From Bacillus sp. cl95 (GTDB lineage: Bacteria; Bacillota; Bacilli; Bacillales; Cytobacillaceae), in NCBI RefSeq assembly GCF_900115925.1, contig NZ_FOYF01000004.1:1-64000 (forward strand): 64,000 nt of DNA, given 5' to 3'. Positions 1 through 9,346 of the stretch are shown here, piece by piece (position 1 is the first letter of the stretch; each line of letters starts with the position of its first letter). The translations under genes were made by a program, and so were the position numbers. The notes beneath the pieces are model-generated. The model did not search any database. It was not told where the DNA came from and saw nothing but the letters and a program-made list of their open reading frames with translations.

Positions 1-210
1 TTTGTTGACATTTTTGTTTGTTTAGTTTTCAAGGAACAATTTGTTATCATTCCGTCGTTTCCTTCAGAAGCGACTTTATTAATATAACATATGATGTTAA
101 TCAGTGTCAACATCTTTTTTCAAATCCGTCACCTACGATTTCAACACTCTGTTGTGTTTGTATCGCAGCGACGGATATAAATATACCAAGTTATTTAGCA
201 AAGGTCAACC
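1..210 (-). promoter_or_regulatory. rRNA operon tandem promoters and leader
   Basis: Read on the minus strand, two sigma-A promoters lie in tandem. P1 has -35 TTGACC (203-208), a 17-bp spacer and -10 TATATT (180-185). P2 has -35 TTGACA (105-110) and -10 TATATT (81-86, 18-bp spacer). They are followed by a TTGTTCCTTGAAAACTAAA box (21-39), the antitermination-type sequence that precedes 16S rRNA in Bacillus. The 16S gene should begin just outside the left edge. The adjoining ygxA gene fits: in B. subtilis ygxA also borders an rrn operon. The rRNA itself is not in the window. Confidence 0.8.
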
Positions 211-225
211 CTATTTAATATTTTT

Positions 226-1101
226 TTAAGATAATTTTTCAGAGACCTTATAATGACGGTGATATACGCCCGTTCCTTTGGTCTCTACGTTATGCACATC
301 AATGAGATTCTTCTCTACCAAGAACTCTATAAGGACACCTAAATCTACGGAATAAGGGATCAATTCTTTTTCAATAAGCATATCATTGAAACTCCAATAC
401 TCTTTACCTTCAAGAACTTCAAGTAAATGAGTTGCACCAATATACGTCCTAGAGTTGATCATAAACTCGCTTGCCAAAAATAATAATTCCAATCGTTTCT
501 CAAGAGTTTCTTCACTATTTACAAGTTCTTCATATAACTTAAAGATTTCTGGTTCAATTTGTTTAACTTGATGCCAAACCGTCACCTCAGGATGGAATCC
601 ATTTTCAATAACAGCCAATCTAGCAAGATGGTGAAGGGAATGAACAATATGATTGTACGCATCTAAATAATGTTTCTTCTCAAACAATGCTTTGCCATCC
701 ATGTAGCGTCTGATAAGCTTAGCAAACTCCACACCCATTTTAAGCTTTCGACCATAAAACGGAAAATCACGTAGTTCTGTCTTCAGTTGTCCTATATATT
801 CATTTCGGTCAAACAGGATTTTCCCATTATATAACCATTCAAAAATCTTACGGTTTGTTCCAAGGAGAATCCATTCTTTCAACTGACGCTCCGTTACAAT
901 ATGCATCGCTGCTTTTTTACCCTGATAACTATAGTGTTTAATAAATAACGGTGCTTCCCCATCTTTAACGATGATTAGCAGGATAGCATCAAAAGAATCT
1001 GTCACAGCATCGGAACCAATTGTTCTTTCTATCATCAATACTCCGAGAGTGTTGGATTGACTTGCTCTTTCTTGATAAATGGGACGAAGGATATCTTCCA
1101 T
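226..1101 (-). CDS. ygxA: Nucleotidyltransferase-like protein YgxA
   Basis: About 291 aa, soluble, with no membrane segment or signal peptide. The length, the helical C-terminal half and the position between an rrn promoter and ygzB/perR match YgxA of B. subtilis, which is annotated as nucleotidyltransferase-like with no proven reaction. Three ATG codons are stacked at the start; GGAGG is only 1 nt from the first but 7 nt from the third, so I start at the third. It is divergent from ygzB. Orthology rests mainly on synteny; the biochemical role is unknown. Confidence 0.8.
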   Translation of the reverse strand: MEDILRPIYQERASQSNTLGVLMIERTIGSDAVTDSFDAILLIIVKDGEAPLFIKHYSYQGKKAAMHIVTERQLKEWILLGTNRKIFEWLYNGKILFDRNEYIGQLKTELRDFPFYGRKLKMGVEFAKLIRRYMDGKALFEKKHYLDAYNHIVHSLHHLARLAVIENGFHPEVTVWHQVKQIEPEIFKLYEELVNSEETLEKRLELLFLASEFMINSRTYIGATHLLEVLEGKEYWSFNDMLIEKELIPYSVDLGVLIEFLVEKNLIDVHNVETKGTGVYHRHYKVSEKLS

Positions 1102-1270
1102 CATCATTCCTCCATTTTATTGATAGCCTATACTTTCGACACCTGCTAAAAAAATCCTTCTTAATCAGCGGACAAAATTCGACATTGTCATTCAAGCTAA
1201 CAACTTCATAGTGTATGATTCACTTTATAGAAGGAAATATGATATAGTTTTCTTGGCAGGAGGGAAAGTA

Positions 1271-1618
1271 ATGGCGAAATACTCTAATAAGATAAATAAA
1301 ATAAGAACATTTGCTTTAAGTTTAATCTTCATCGGCTTCATTGTCATGTATGGCGGAATATTTTTTAGATCATCCCCTTTAATCATGACGATTTTCATGA
1401 TCTTGGGACTACTTTTTATCATCGCAAGTACAGTGGTTTATTTTTGGATAGGTATGCTCTCCACTAAATCTGTACAGGTCGTCTGTCCAAACTGTGAAAG
1501 GCACACCAAAATGCTAGGCCGAGTTGATATGTGCATGTATTGCAATGAGCCATTAACCTTAGATCCTACCCTAGAGGGTAAAGAGTTTAACGAAACATAT
1601 AATAAGAAATCAAAATAA
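1271..1618 (+). CDS. ygzB: YgzB family membrane protein with a zinc-ribbon-like tail
   Basis: A 115-aa protein with two hydrophobic segments (about residues 13-33 and 38-60). A cytosolic tail carries two CxxC-type cysteine pairs (CPNC and CMYC), which look like a small zinc-ribbon. A longer in-frame start lies 60 nt upstream, but AGGAGGGAAAGTA directly precedes this ATG and the MAKYS start agrees with B. subtilis YgzB. It sits convergent to perR, as in B. subtilis. Function is unknown. Confidence in the identity is good because sequence and context agree. Confidence 0.85.
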   Translation: MAKYSNKINKIRTFALSLIFIGFIVMYGGIFFRSSPLIMTIFMILGLLFIIASTVVYFWIGMLSTKSVQVVCPNCERHTKMLGRVDMCMYCNEPLTLDPTLEGKEFNETYNKKSK

Positions 1619-1624
1619 CAAGGC

Positions 1625-1656
1625 AATCTCCCAATATGGAGACTGCCTTGTTTTTT
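1625..1656 (+). terminator. Intrinsic terminator after ygzB
   Basis: The sequence AGGCAATCTCC-(loop)-GGAGACTGCCTT forms an imperfect stem followed by an uninterrupted T run at about 1649-1656, a few bases after the ygzB stop codon. Confidence 0.7.
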
Positions 1657-1696
1657 TTATACAAAAAAGCCGATATCAATGAAGATACCGACTATT

Positions 1697-2140
1697 TTAA
1701 TGAATATCTGAATTTGCACAATCGGGACAGGTTCCGTAAATCTCCATTCTATGATGACTTACTTTAAATCCTGTGACATGTGAAGCAAGATGTTCCACTT
1801 CATTGAGTCCCGGATAATGAAAATCAACGATTTTTCCACATTGATCGCATATGACGTGATAATGCTCTGTAGTTACGTAGTCAAACCGGCTCGAAGCATC
1901 TCCATAGGTTAACTCCTTTACAAGGCCAACCTCACGAAATACCCTTAGATTGTTATAAACTGTCGCCACACTCATGTTTGGGAATTTCCCTTCCAACGCC
2001 TTATAAATATCATCGGCCGTAGGGTGTGACATTGAGCTTATTAAATATTCGAGTATCGCATGACGCTGCGGAGTGATTCTTACGCCCGTTTCTTTCAGCG
2101 TTTCTAACGCTTCTTTTAACTGTGGATAAGACACCGCCAT
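1697..2140 (-). CDS. perR: Peroxide-sensing Fur-family repressor PerR
   Basis: A 147-aa Fur-family regulator, nearly identical along its length to B. subtilis PerR (145 aa). An N-terminal winged helix is followed by a metal-binding dimerisation domain. The Fe/Mn sensing ligands are all present (H39, D87, H93, H95, D106, two residues offset from B. subtilis). So is the structural zinc site of two CxxC pairs (C98/C101 and C138/C141). In the family, iron-catalysed oxidation of the sensing histidines releases DNA and derepresses catalase, ahpCF and similar genes. AAAGAGGTGC precedes the ATG. A Per box in its own promoter suggests autoregulation. Confidence 0.97.
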   Translation of the reverse strand: MAVSYPQLKEALETLKETGVRITPQRHAILEYLISSMSHPTADDIYKALEGKFPNMSVATVYNNLRVFREVGLVKELTYGDASSRFDYVTTEHYHVICDQCGKIVDFHYPGLNEVEHLASHVTGFKVSHHRMEIYGTCPDCANSDIH

Positions 2141-2168
2141 GCACCTCTTTCCTGAAAAGATTCTTACT

Positions 2169-2215
2169 TTATAATGTTTATAAACAGTTTACTAATCATT
2201 TACTACTTTTGTCAA
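2169..2215 (-). promoter_or_regulatory. perR promoter with Per box
   Basis: On the minus strand a -35 TTGACA (2210-2215) is followed about 18 bp later by a weak -10 (TAAACT). Directly downstream, 2169-2183 reads TTATAATGTTTATAA on the plus strand, one base away from the Per-box consensus TTATAATnATTATAA. The position fits repression of perR by PerR. Confidence 0.8.
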
Positions 2216-2252
2216 TATAACAACCTAATCAATGAGCGTTCCTTCTTTTCCT

Positions 2253-2801
2253 CTAAGTATGCAATGTTAGTTCTTTAACTCCCAATTGTTGATTCACATA
2301 ACGAGCTGTTACAAATAACAAATCTGATAACCTATTCAAATAGGCAAGTACCAGTGGATTTACATCCTCTCCTAGTGAAACAGCAATCCTCTCCGCTCTT
2401 CTAACAACCGTTCTAGCAACATGAAAAGCACTTCCTGCAGGATGACCTCCCGGAAGAATGAAATTAGTTAATGTTTGCAATGATGCATCCCACTCGTCGA
2501 TTTGCTCTTCGAGACTTGTGACATCCCCAGACTGTAAAGTCCATTTCACTTCTTTCCCTTGTGGTGTTGCCAGTTCTGCTCCTACATGGAAAAGGTTCGT
2601 CTGGATACGATGATATACTTCGGTTAATTTTTCTTTACCTTCAAAGGGCTCTGAAGCCAAATAACTGAGCGCCAATCCAATCATGGAATTTGCTTCATCA
2701 CATGTTCCATAGGCCTCGACTCTGACGTCATTTTTATCAACTCGAACACCGTAGATAAGTGAGGTTTTTCCTTTGTCTCCTGTTTTCGTATAAATTTTCA
2801 T
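2253..2801 (-). CDS. Cob(I)yrinic acid a,c-diamide adenosyltransferase, PduO type
   Basis: A 182-aa enzyme that transfers the adenosyl group of ATP to cob(I)alamin, making adenosylcobalamin. The PduO family signature is clear: an N-terminal KIYTKTGDKGKTSL nucleotide-binding loop, YGTCDEANSMIG, then FILPGGHPAGSAFHVART and VARRAE-type arginines near residue 130, with the usual length. B. subtilis YvqK is the same family. It starts 2 nt after the stop of the upstream dehydrogenase gene, so the two are probably co-transcribed. Confidence 0.93.
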   Translation of the reverse strand: MKIYTKTGDKGKTSLIYGVRVDKNDVRVEAYGTCDEANSMIGLALSYLASEPFEGKEKLTEVYHRIQTNLFHVGAELATPQGKEVKWTLQSGDVTSLEEQIDEWDASLQTLTNFILPGGHPAGSAFHVARTVVRRAERIAVSLGEDVNPLVLAYLNRLSDLLFVTARYVNQQLGVKELTLHT

Positions 2802-2803
2802 TA

Positions 2804-3754
2804 CTAGTACCCCCTGGTTGGATCGATTGGATTAATGAAATCTTCGCTCTTATTCATATATGTATGAAGGTTATGTTTAAAAATTTCAAAAGAACGCGGC
2901 ATATATTTTTTTGTAATACTTGATAAGTGTGGTGTTACCGTTACTTGATCCATCCTCCAGAATGGGTGTCCCTGCGGAAGCGGTTCCCGTTCAAAGACAT
3001 CAAGATATGCATGGGCAATTTCTCGATTCTCCATTACTTTTAACAAAATCTCATCCTTTATTAAATTCCCTCTGCCGATATTGATAAAAACAGCAGATTC
3101 TTTCATTAACTTAAAATGTTCTTCATTTAATAAGTATTGCGTTTCTTTCGTGCTCGGAAGAACTGACACAATAAAATCAGCCTTATCGAGATGCTTTTTC
3201 ATTTGATCTATTTTAAAGGTCTGATCAGCATATTCATGTGGATGACCATGACGATTTATCCCTATGACATTCATCCTGAACGCTTTCGCCAGCCTTGCAA
3301 TCTCTCCCCCTATGGCACCGATACCTAAAACAAGAAGCGTTTTTTCTGCCAATTCCCCCATTGGAATCTTCCTATCCCATACTTCTTGACGCTCGTTTTC
3401 CAAAAGGGCATTCGTTTGTTTAACATACGTTAGCATCTGACTTAGCGTAAACTCAGCCATAGGAATCTTATGAATCCCCCTAACGTTTGTAATTAAGATT
3501 CCTCTATCAGCACAAGCTTTGAATGGCATTTTATCCATCCCTGCAGACATGATCATAATCCATTTCAGATTTTCAGCATTATTTATATCCTCTTCAACTA
3601 AATCCTCACCATATGTAACAAAAACTTCCGCTCTATAAAAGGATTCGCGCGCTTCCTTCATGCCTTTATAAAATTTAAAATTCACATTTGGAAATTGGTT
3701 TTTAATATCCTCTTGAAGTTCTTCTGCAGGATAAATTGATGAGACTATTTCCAC
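2804..3754 (-). CDS. D-isomer specific 2-hydroxyacid dehydrogenase family protein
   Basis: About 316 aa. A Rossmann NAD-binding motif GIGAIGGEIA lies near residue 145. The catalytic triad of the family is visible: the Arg in NIGRGNLI, the Glu in FEREPLP and the His in TPHLSS. Substrate cannot be told from sequence. A GTG at 3763 overlaps its own Shine-Dalgarno (GAGGTG); the in-frame GTG at 3754 is 8 nt downstream of GAGG and is the better start. It lies immediately upstream of the cobalamin adenosyltransferase gene. Confidence 0.88.
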   Translation of the reverse strand: MEIVSSIYPAEELQEDIKNQFPNVNFKFYKGMKEARESFYRAEVFVTYGEDLVEEDINNAENLKWIMIMSAGMDKMPFKACADRGILITNVRGIHKIPMAEFTLSQMLTYVKQTNALLENERQEVWDRKIPMGELAEKTLLVLGIGAIGGEIARLAKAFRMNVIGINRHGHPHEYADQTFKIDQMKKHLDKADFIVSVLPSTKETQYLLNEEHFKLMKESAVFINIGRGNLIKDEILLKVMENREIAHAYLDVFEREPLPQGHPFWRMDQVTVTPHLSSITKKYMPRSFEIFKHNLHTYMNKSEDFINPIDPTRGY

Positions 3755-3885
3755 ATCTATCACCTCTAAATATCTTGGTTAGATTAATTTTATCATTAGA
3801 TTAAGATTTTTAAAAATTAACAATCTTAGAAATTCAACCCAAGTTTGAATCTACATTGAATAAAATCCTCTTGAGCCAGAAAAAT

Positions 3886-3918
3886 AAACAAAAAAAAGAC
3901 GAGCCGTTTCCGACTCGT
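3886..3918 (-). terminator. Intrinsic terminator after bcp
   Basis: On the minus strand ACGAGTCG-GAAA-CGGCTCGT forms an 8-bp stem (one G-U) with a GAAA tetraloop, followed by a long T run. Confidence 0.85.
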
Positions 3919-4011
3919 AAAGTTTTTCTGAGGAGGTATGCCCTAATTTAATGATATTCAAAACTTGTTTAATTGCATGGACAAAAGCCTTGTTATATAA
4001 AAATAGGCTGT

Positions 4012-4482
4012 CTAAAGGTTTGTTTTGATGAACTCGAGTGCCTCGTCTACATGTCCTTTCACTTTTACCTTTCTCCATTCCTTCACAATCTTACCTTCTT
4101 TACCAATGACAAATGTTGATCTTTCAATTCCCATATATTCTTTACCGAAATTCTTTTTGAGGGTCCAGACGCCATATTTCTCTGCGACTTCATGATTTTC
4201 ATCCACCAATAACAGAAATGGCAATCCATGTGTATCCACAAACTTTTGATGGCGGCTAATAGGGTCCGGACTTACACCTAACACAACTGTATCTGCACTG
4301 GAAAAGTCTTCAAAACGGTCACGAAAATCACATGCTTGAGTCGTACATCCTGGCGTCATATCTTTCGGATAAAAATATAGAACAACATTTTTACCATGAA
4401 AATCAGAGAGCTTTACCGTTTTTTCGTTATTTGCCAAAAGTTCAAAATCAGGAGCAGATTCCCCTACATTTATCATTGTCAT
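4012..4482 (-). CDS. bcp: Bcp/PrxQ-type thiol peroxidase
   Basis: A 156-aa thioredoxin-fold peroxiredoxin reducing H2O2 and organic hydroperoxides. The active-site segment YPKDMTPGCTTQACDF carries the peroxidatic Cys46 and a resolving Cys51, the PrxQ spacing of CxxxxC. A downstream Arg in GIERSTFVI is also conserved. B. subtilis YgaF is the orthologue by position between gsaB and perR. Peroxide-related context: perR lies 2 kb away. The first two codons (MTM) leave the exact start uncertain by two residues. Confidence 0.93.
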   Translation of the reverse strand: MTMINVGESAPDFELLANNEKTVKLSDFHGKNVVLYFYPKDMTPGCTTQACDFRDRFEDFSSADTVVLGVSPDPISRHQKFVDTHGLPFLLLVDENHEVAEKYGVWTLKKNFGKEYMGIERSTFVIGKEGKIVKEWRKVKVKGHVDEALEFIKTNL

Positions 4483-4497
4483 TCTCCTTTTCCTTCA

Positions 4498-4902
4498 TTA
4501 ATGTTCTAAGTCTCTAACTGCTCTTGCAACAAAAGCCGCAGGAATCGTGTAACCTATCAAGGCTTCCACGATAGCAATCATTCTACCAATTCCTATCGGA
4601 ACGACATCCCCATACCCAACAGAAAACAAAGTCATTGCACTAAAATAGAAGCTAGCCTCAAATTTATGATAAAAATGACCACTAAGCCTCTCCCCTGTAT
4701 CTAGCAAAACAGTCATACCGTTCAATTCAAGCAATAAATAGAAAAGCCCAAAACCAATCATTACGTTTGCATAGATACAACCCAACATCAGAAAATTTTC
4801 AAAGGAAACTGCCTTTCCCTTTATTTTGTGAGGAAGAAAAAGCGAACGCAAACTCATAATGATAATGATAGTTACAAATATGAAAAAGAGATATAGCCCC
4901 AA
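4498..4902 (-). CDS. Two-TM potassium channel family protein
   Basis: A 134-aa membrane protein. It has a hydrophobic N-terminus, a second segment (about 38-60), then a pore helix and the selectivity filter TLFSVGYGDVVP, then a last TM helix. This is the minimal KcsA-like (Ion_trans_2) layout with no cytosolic RCK domain. The start codon is TTG, with GGAGG 8 nt upstream. It is separated from bcp by only 15 bp and so is probably co-transcribed with it. Ion specificity for K+ is inferred from GYGD. Confidence 0.88.
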   Translation of the reverse strand: MGLYLFFIFVTIIIIMSLRSLFLPHKIKGKAVSFENFLMLGCIYANVMIGFGLFYLLLELNGMTVLLDTGERLSGHFYHKFEASFYFSAMTLFSVGYGDVVPIGIGRMIAIVEALIGYTIPAAFVARAVRDLEH

Positions 4903-4981
4903 CTAACCCGCCTCCAAATAACTGGTTAGTTTATGTGTATGCAGGCTTGTCAGCTTTCATATCAAACACAATTTCTAGTAT

Positions 4982-5767
4982 CTAATTTCCGGCTCCGCGA
5001 TACTTTTTCACCCCTTGATTCCAAACGAAGATAGACATTCCGAAGAATAAGATTCCCATCACAGGTGTCATAAAAGCATAAAAATACCATTCTTCTTTTT
5101 CAAGAAAATAGGCTGCAGGGTAAACCCCAACAAATGCAAATGGAAGGATCCAAGTCAGAACGAATTTGATGATTTTATTATAGATATCCACTGGATAACG
5201 CCCATAGTTCCCGATATTATACATCATTGGCATAATGGAAGTTTTAGCATCAGCCCAGAAACTGATACATGCTAACATGATGAAAACTCCTGCATAGACG
5301 AGTGCACCACCCAATACCAAAACAATGAAAAGAAATGGATCGTACCAACTTAGCGTTAGCTTTAAGTTGATTCCTGCATAAACCATGACCGCAATCCCTG
5401 TAAGGGCACCAAATAGGGATTCAAGTTCCATACGTTCCAAAATCACTTGAAATAGACTGTGGATGGGGCGGGTCAAGATACGGTCTAACTCACCTTTCAC
5501 GATATACCTTTCGTTAAAGTCCCAGATATTAAAGAATGAACCGAATACCGCAAACGGAACCATAAAGAAACCATAAATAAAGATAATTTCATCTCTTGTC
5601 CAGCCGCTGAGGAGATTTGTATGACCAAAGACCACTACGATGAAAACCAAATTGACTGCTTGAAACAAAAGATCGGAGAAGATCTCCACAAAAAGGTTAG
5701 CACGATATTCGAGCCTGGTTTTTATATATTGAGATACATATTGAAAAAGCATAGAAAGATAAAACAT
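4982..5767 (-). CDS. ABC-2 type permease (DUF990-like)
   Basis: A 261-aa integral membrane protein with about six TM segments and no ATPase motifs. It pairs with the next permease and an ATPase in one operon. Sequence style (long N-terminal amphipathic stretch, TRPIHSLFQ loop) resembles the DUF990/ABC2_membrane_6 permeases. The start at 5767 is chosen because GGGAGG-TTAAT precedes this ATG and it lies 1 nt after the stop of the upstream permease. The exported substrate is unknown. Confidence 0.85.
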   Translation of the reverse strand: MFYLSMLFQYVSQYIKTRLEYRANLFVEIFSDLLFQAVNLVFIVVVFGHTNLLSGWTRDEIIFIYGFFMVPFAVFGSFFNIWDFNERYIVKGELDRILTRPIHSLFQVILERMELESLFGALTGIAVMVYAGINLKLTLSWYDPFLFIVLVLGGALVYAGVFIMLACISFWADAKTSIMPMMYNIGNYGRYPVDIYNKIIKFVLTWILPFAFVGVYPAAYFLEKEEWYFYAFMTPVMGILFFGMSIFVWNQGVKKYRGAGN

Positions 5768-5768
5768 A

Positions 5769-6560
5769 TTAACCTCCCTGCACAATGAGCTGTTTTTTAG
5801 CTAAATGCCATAGGATTTGAATCGGGAAAATCAGAATAGCTACCCACACCACCTGGGTAATCAATGCATTCACTGCTTCTGCATGAGAGAAGCCGTTTGT
5901 GAATATCATGCTTGGTATATAACTAATCCCTTGGAAAGGCAAGTACTTCATAACCTCTTGCGCCCACAACGGGAAAAAGCTCATTGGCAGTAGTAGTCCC
6001 GAGAAGAGATCAATTACCACGCGTTTGGCCCTGATAAGTCCACTATTATTATATAAGAAGAAAGTGGTAATTCCGGTTAACAAGTTAATTTGAGTATTAA
6101 TAAGAAAGCTTAATGTTATGGAAATAGCAAACATTCCCCAAATCGTTAAGTCCCAAGTAAATTGAAGCGGAAAAATAAGAGACACGATGAACATTCCTGG
6201 GACCGAAAAGAAAAGCAACCTAAATATACCCTCTCCTAATCCCTGCATCGTTTTCATTCCTAAGTAACTATAGGGACGAATCAATTCAACCGCTACTTTA
6301 CCTTCCATTATTTCTTGCGCCATTTCTCGGTCGATATTGTTAAAATAAAAAGCTCGTGCCATCCATGCGACCGCTACATACGTCGTCATCTGCAAAACCG
6401 ACAATCCTTGAATCTCCGGTTTCCCTCCATAAATGGCCGTCCACAAGAAATAATAAGCACCGATGTTGATACTATAAATTAGGATTCCTGTGTAGTAATT
6501 CGTCCGGTACGCGAGCATCATCAGAAATCTGATGCGGATCATCTCTAAGTATTTATCCAA
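5769..6560 (-). CDS. ABC-2 type permease (DUF990-like), first subunit
   Basis: A 263-aa membrane protein with about six TM helices and a conserved VELIRPYSY loop. That loop resembles the LTRPIH loop of its partner, suggesting paralogous half-permeases. The stop codon TAA is followed by 1 nt and then the next permease ATG, which implies translational coupling. The ATPase gene lies 19 bp upstream. Together they form a complete exporter of unknown substrate. Confidence 0.85.
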   Translation of the reverse strand: MDKYLEMIRIRFLMMLAYRTNYYTGILIYSINIGAYYFLWTAIYGGKPEIQGLSVLQMTTYVAVAWMARAFYFNNIDREMAQEIMEGKVAVELIRPYSYLGMKTMQGLGEGIFRLLFFSVPGMFIVSLIFPLQFTWDLTIWGMFAISITLSFLINTQINLLTGITTFFLYNNSGLIRAKRVVIDLFSGLLLPMSFFPLWAQEVMKYLPFQGISYIPSMIFTNGFSHAEAVNALITQVVWVAILIFPIQILWHLAKKQLIVQGG

Positions 6561-6579
6561 TCCTCTTCACTCCCTTCTC

Positions 6580-7587
6580 TTACACAGTTCCTTTTTCATA
6601 TATATTTCTAATGATTTCTTCTGTTGAAGTCTCATTGATTTTGACATCTTTAATCTTAAATGCGGAAGCTACTTTTGCCATGACTTGTGAAATGACTTCA
6701 TCAAGATCATCTGTAACGGCTGTAAAGACCTGGCTCTTTTCTTCACATTCCCATTTTACAGGAAGTCCACTCGTTACCGCTTGTAAAGTATCCAATTCTA
6801 CTTTTTCTAAAAATTGAAATTGAAGTTCTTTTCCTTCTCCCCATGTTTCTTTCAGGCTTCTTAATTCGCCATCATAAATGATTTTTCCCTCATCAAGCAT
6901 CACGACACGCTCGCAAAGTGCTTCAATGTCCGATAAATCATGGGTCGTCAATAAAATCGTTGTATTGTACTTTTCATTGATTTCCTTCAAAAACTCACGG
7001 ATTTTTAATTTCACAAGAACATCCAACCCAATTGTGGGTTCATCCAAGAATAACAATGGAGGATTATGAATGAGAGCTGCGGCTAATTCACATCTCATTC
7101 TTTGACCCAGCGATAATTTCCTTACCGGTTTATCCAATAATGGTTCTAAATCCAGCGTACGAATAACGTGATCCATATGCTCGTTATATTGGGCATCCGA
7201 CACTTTATATACTTTTTTCAGAAGCCTAAATGACTCCTGAACTGCAATATCCCACCAAAGCTGAGACCGCTGTCCAAAAACAACACCAATTGTTTGCACG
7301 AATTTTTCACGTTCTTTAAATGGAACCATCCCATTTACCATGATGTTCCCACTTGTTGGTGTTAGAATCCCTGTTAGCATTTTTATCGTCGTTGATTTAC
7401 CCGCACCGTTCTCTCCGATATACCCGACCATTTCTCCTTGCTTAATCGAAAAACTAATATCATTTACAGCAGGAACAATTTTGTAATTACGGGTAAATAA
7501 ATCCCTAAATGCACCTTTTAATCCTGCCCTGCTTGAATAGGATTTAAATTCTTTACGCAAACCCTTTACTTCTATCATATTTTCCAT
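6580..7587 (-). CDS. ABC exporter ATP-binding protein
   Basis: A 335-aa ATPase. Walker A is GENGAGKS (near residue 60), the signature is LSLGQRMR (LSGGQ variant), Walker B is LLFLDEPT and the switch His is in LLTTHDLSD. A C-terminal domain of about 90 aa after residue 245 is typical for drug or lipid exporters of the DrrA/DUF990-partner type. A spacer loop at residues 14-34 precedes the first strand, a feature of this subgroup. First gene of a three-gene operon, divergent from gsaB. Confidence 0.9.
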   Translation of the reverse strand: MENMIEVKGLRKEFKSYSSRAGLKGAFRDLFTRNYKIVPAVNDISFSIKQGEMVGYIGENGAGKSTTIKMLTGILTPTSGNIMVNGMVPFKEREKFVQTIGVVFGQRSQLWWDIAVQESFRLLKKVYKVSDAQYNEHMDHVIRTLDLEPLLDKPVRKLSLGQRMRCELAAALIHNPPLLFLDEPTIGLDVLVKLKIREFLKEINEKYNTTILLTTHDLSDIEALCERVVMLDEGKIIYDGELRSLKETWGEGKELQFQFLEKVELDTLQAVTSGLPVKWECEEKSQVFTAVTDDLDEVISQVMAKVASAFKIKDVKINETSTEEIIRNIYEKGTV

Positions 7588-7801
7588 TGGTTTTAGTCTC
7601 CTCCTGAACTTTCCCTCGAAGAATTAGTTTATCCAATGTCCTATGACAAAACAACTATCCTGCACATGTTCATAAAATCATATTCTTTTTACGATTAAAG
7701 CTAGAAAAAACATGCTAGAATAATCAGGTGGATAAATTAGAAGAGTACAAGCCCGTTTCTTTTGGAAAGAGAGAAACATGGGCTAAACAAGGAGGAGCAG
7801 C

Positions 7802-9088
7802 ATGCAATTTACAAATTCAGAAAGATTACATAGCGAAGCACTGGAACATATTGTTGGTGGAGTTAACAGCCCATCTCGTTCTTACAAAGCAGTTGGCGGT
7901 GGCGCACCCGTTGTAATGGAGCGAGCACAAGGAGCATATTTCTGGGACGTTGACGGTAATCAATACATTGATTACTTGGCTGCATATGGCCCTATCATTA
8001 CAGGACACGCACACCCACATATTACAGAAGCCATCAAAAAAGCAGCAGAAAGCGGAGTACTATACGGAACTCCAACTCCTCATGAAGTCAAATTTGCCAA
8101 AATGCTTCGAGAAGCGATTCCTTCAATGGATAAAGTCCGCTTTGTTAATTCAGGAACCGAAGCAGTTATGACGACGATTCGTGTAGCAAGAGCTTACACA
8201 GGACGGGATAAAATCATCAAGTTTGCTGGCTGTTACCATGGTCACTCTGACCTTGTGCTTGTAGCCGCTGGTTCCGGTCCATCAACACTTGGTACTCCAG
8301 ACTCTGCGGGTGTGCCTAAGAGCATTGCACAAGAAGTCATCACGGTACCATTCAATGATATCGAACCATTTAAGGAAGCAATTCAAAAATGGGGAGATCA
8401 AATTGCTGCAGTTCTTGTGGAACCAATCGTTGGGAACTTCGGAATTGTAGAACCGAAACCTGGGTTCTTGCAAGAAGTAAACGACATTACACATGCGGCT
8501 GGTGCCCTGGTGATCTATGATGAAGTGATAACTGCTTTCCGTTTCATGTACGGTGGTGCACAAGATTTGCTTGGAGTAAAACCCGATCTCACTGTTCTAG
8601 GAAAAATCATCGGCGGCGGTCTACCAATTGGCGCTTATGGCGGACGACAAGAAATTATGGAAAAAGTCGCACCACTGGGCCCTGCTTATCAAGCCGGAAC
8701 CATGGCCGGAAATCCCGCTTCCATTCTTTCGGGCATTGCCTGTCTTGAAGTATTGCAGCAGAAAGGCGTTTATGAACACCTTGATCGCCTTGGCGCCATT
8801 CTTGAAGAAGGTATTCTTGAAGCCGCAAAAGAGTACAATGTTCCGATTACCATTAACAGACTTAAAGGCGCACTTACTATCTATTTTACAGATGAAAAAA
8901 TCGAAAACTATGAGCAAGCAGAAAACACAAACGGTCAGGTTTTTGCGAAGTTCTTTAAATTGATGCTTCACCAAGGAATTAATCTTGCTCCTTCGAAATA
9001 TGAAGCGTGGTTTTTAACAATCGCCCATACAGAAGAGGATATCGAAGCCACACTTTCAGCAGTAAGAAACGCATTTTCAAACTTATAA
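7802..9088 (+). CDS. gsaB: Glutamate-1-semialdehyde 2,1-aminomutase
   Basis: A 428-aa PLP enzyme that converts glutamate-1-semialdehyde to 5-aminolevulinate, the entry to tetrapyrroles. PLP-fold motifs are visible: NSGTEA (117-121), YHGHSD, the DEV Asp (D240) that contacts the PLP ring nitrogen, and the Schiff-base Lys268 in [22 protein letters not shown] precedes the ATG. As in B. subtilis it is the stand-alone second copy near perR; the hem-operon hemL copy would lie elsewhere. A terminator follows. Confidence 0.95.
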   Translation: MQFTNSERLHSEALEHIVGGVNSPSRSYKAVGGGAPVVMERAQGAYFWDVDGNQYIDYLAAYGPIITGHAHPHITEAIKKAAESGVLYGTPTPHEVKFAKMLREAIPSMDKVRFVNSGTEAVMTTIRVARAYTGRDKIIKFAGCYHGHSDLVLVAAGSGPSTLGTPDSAGVPKSIAQEVITVPFNDIEPFKEAIQKWGDQIAAVLVEPIVGNFGIVEPKPGFLQEVNDITHAAGALVIYDEVITAFRFMYGGAQDLLGVKPDLTVLGKIIGGGLPIGAYGGRQEIMEKVAPLGPAYQAGTMAGNPASILSGIACLEVLQQKGVYEHLDRLGAILEEGILEAAKEYNVPITINRLKGALTIYFTDEKIENYEQAENTNGQVFAKFFKLMLHQGINLAPSKYEAWFLTIAHTEEDIEATLSAVRNAFSNL

Positions 9089-9103
9089 ATTGAATATTTA
9101 TGC

Positions 9104-9133
9104 AAAAAGGAGATTAACAAATCTCCTTTTTTT
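9104..9133 (+). terminator. Intrinsic terminator after gsaB
   Basis: AAAAAGGAGATT-aac-AAATCTCCTTTTT forms a perfect stem ending in a T run. Confidence 0.9.
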
Positions 9134-9148
9134 ATTCCCCCTAACTTT

Positions 9149-9163
9149 ATGAAACCGTTTACA
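9149..9163 (+). promoter_or_regulatory. cre-like CcpA site upstream of gltB
   Basis: ATGAAACCGTTTACA fits every fixed position of the Bacillus cre consensus WTGNAANCGNWNNCW. It lies about 60 bp upstream of a candidate gltB promoter (TTGATT 9221-9226, 17 bp, TAATAT 9244-9249). Carbon control of glutamate synthase is known in B. subtilis; its action here is inferred. Confidence 0.55.
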
Positions 9164-9346
9164 AGAAGGCTTGTTTTAGACAATATCCAATTACAACCAT
9201 CCAACATACTGTATAAAAAATTGATTTCTGAATATTCCTATGATAATATAAAAATATTATTTTCATTTTTCACTTTATTTATGTACCCCTGTAATACGTT
9301 AATCCACTGTATACCACTACTTTTCACAATTAAGCTAATTCTTCAT

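Noticed and set aside
3851-4078. A 75-codon minus-strand frame past bcp
   Set aside because: It overlaps the bcp 3' end in another frame and crosses the bcp terminator.
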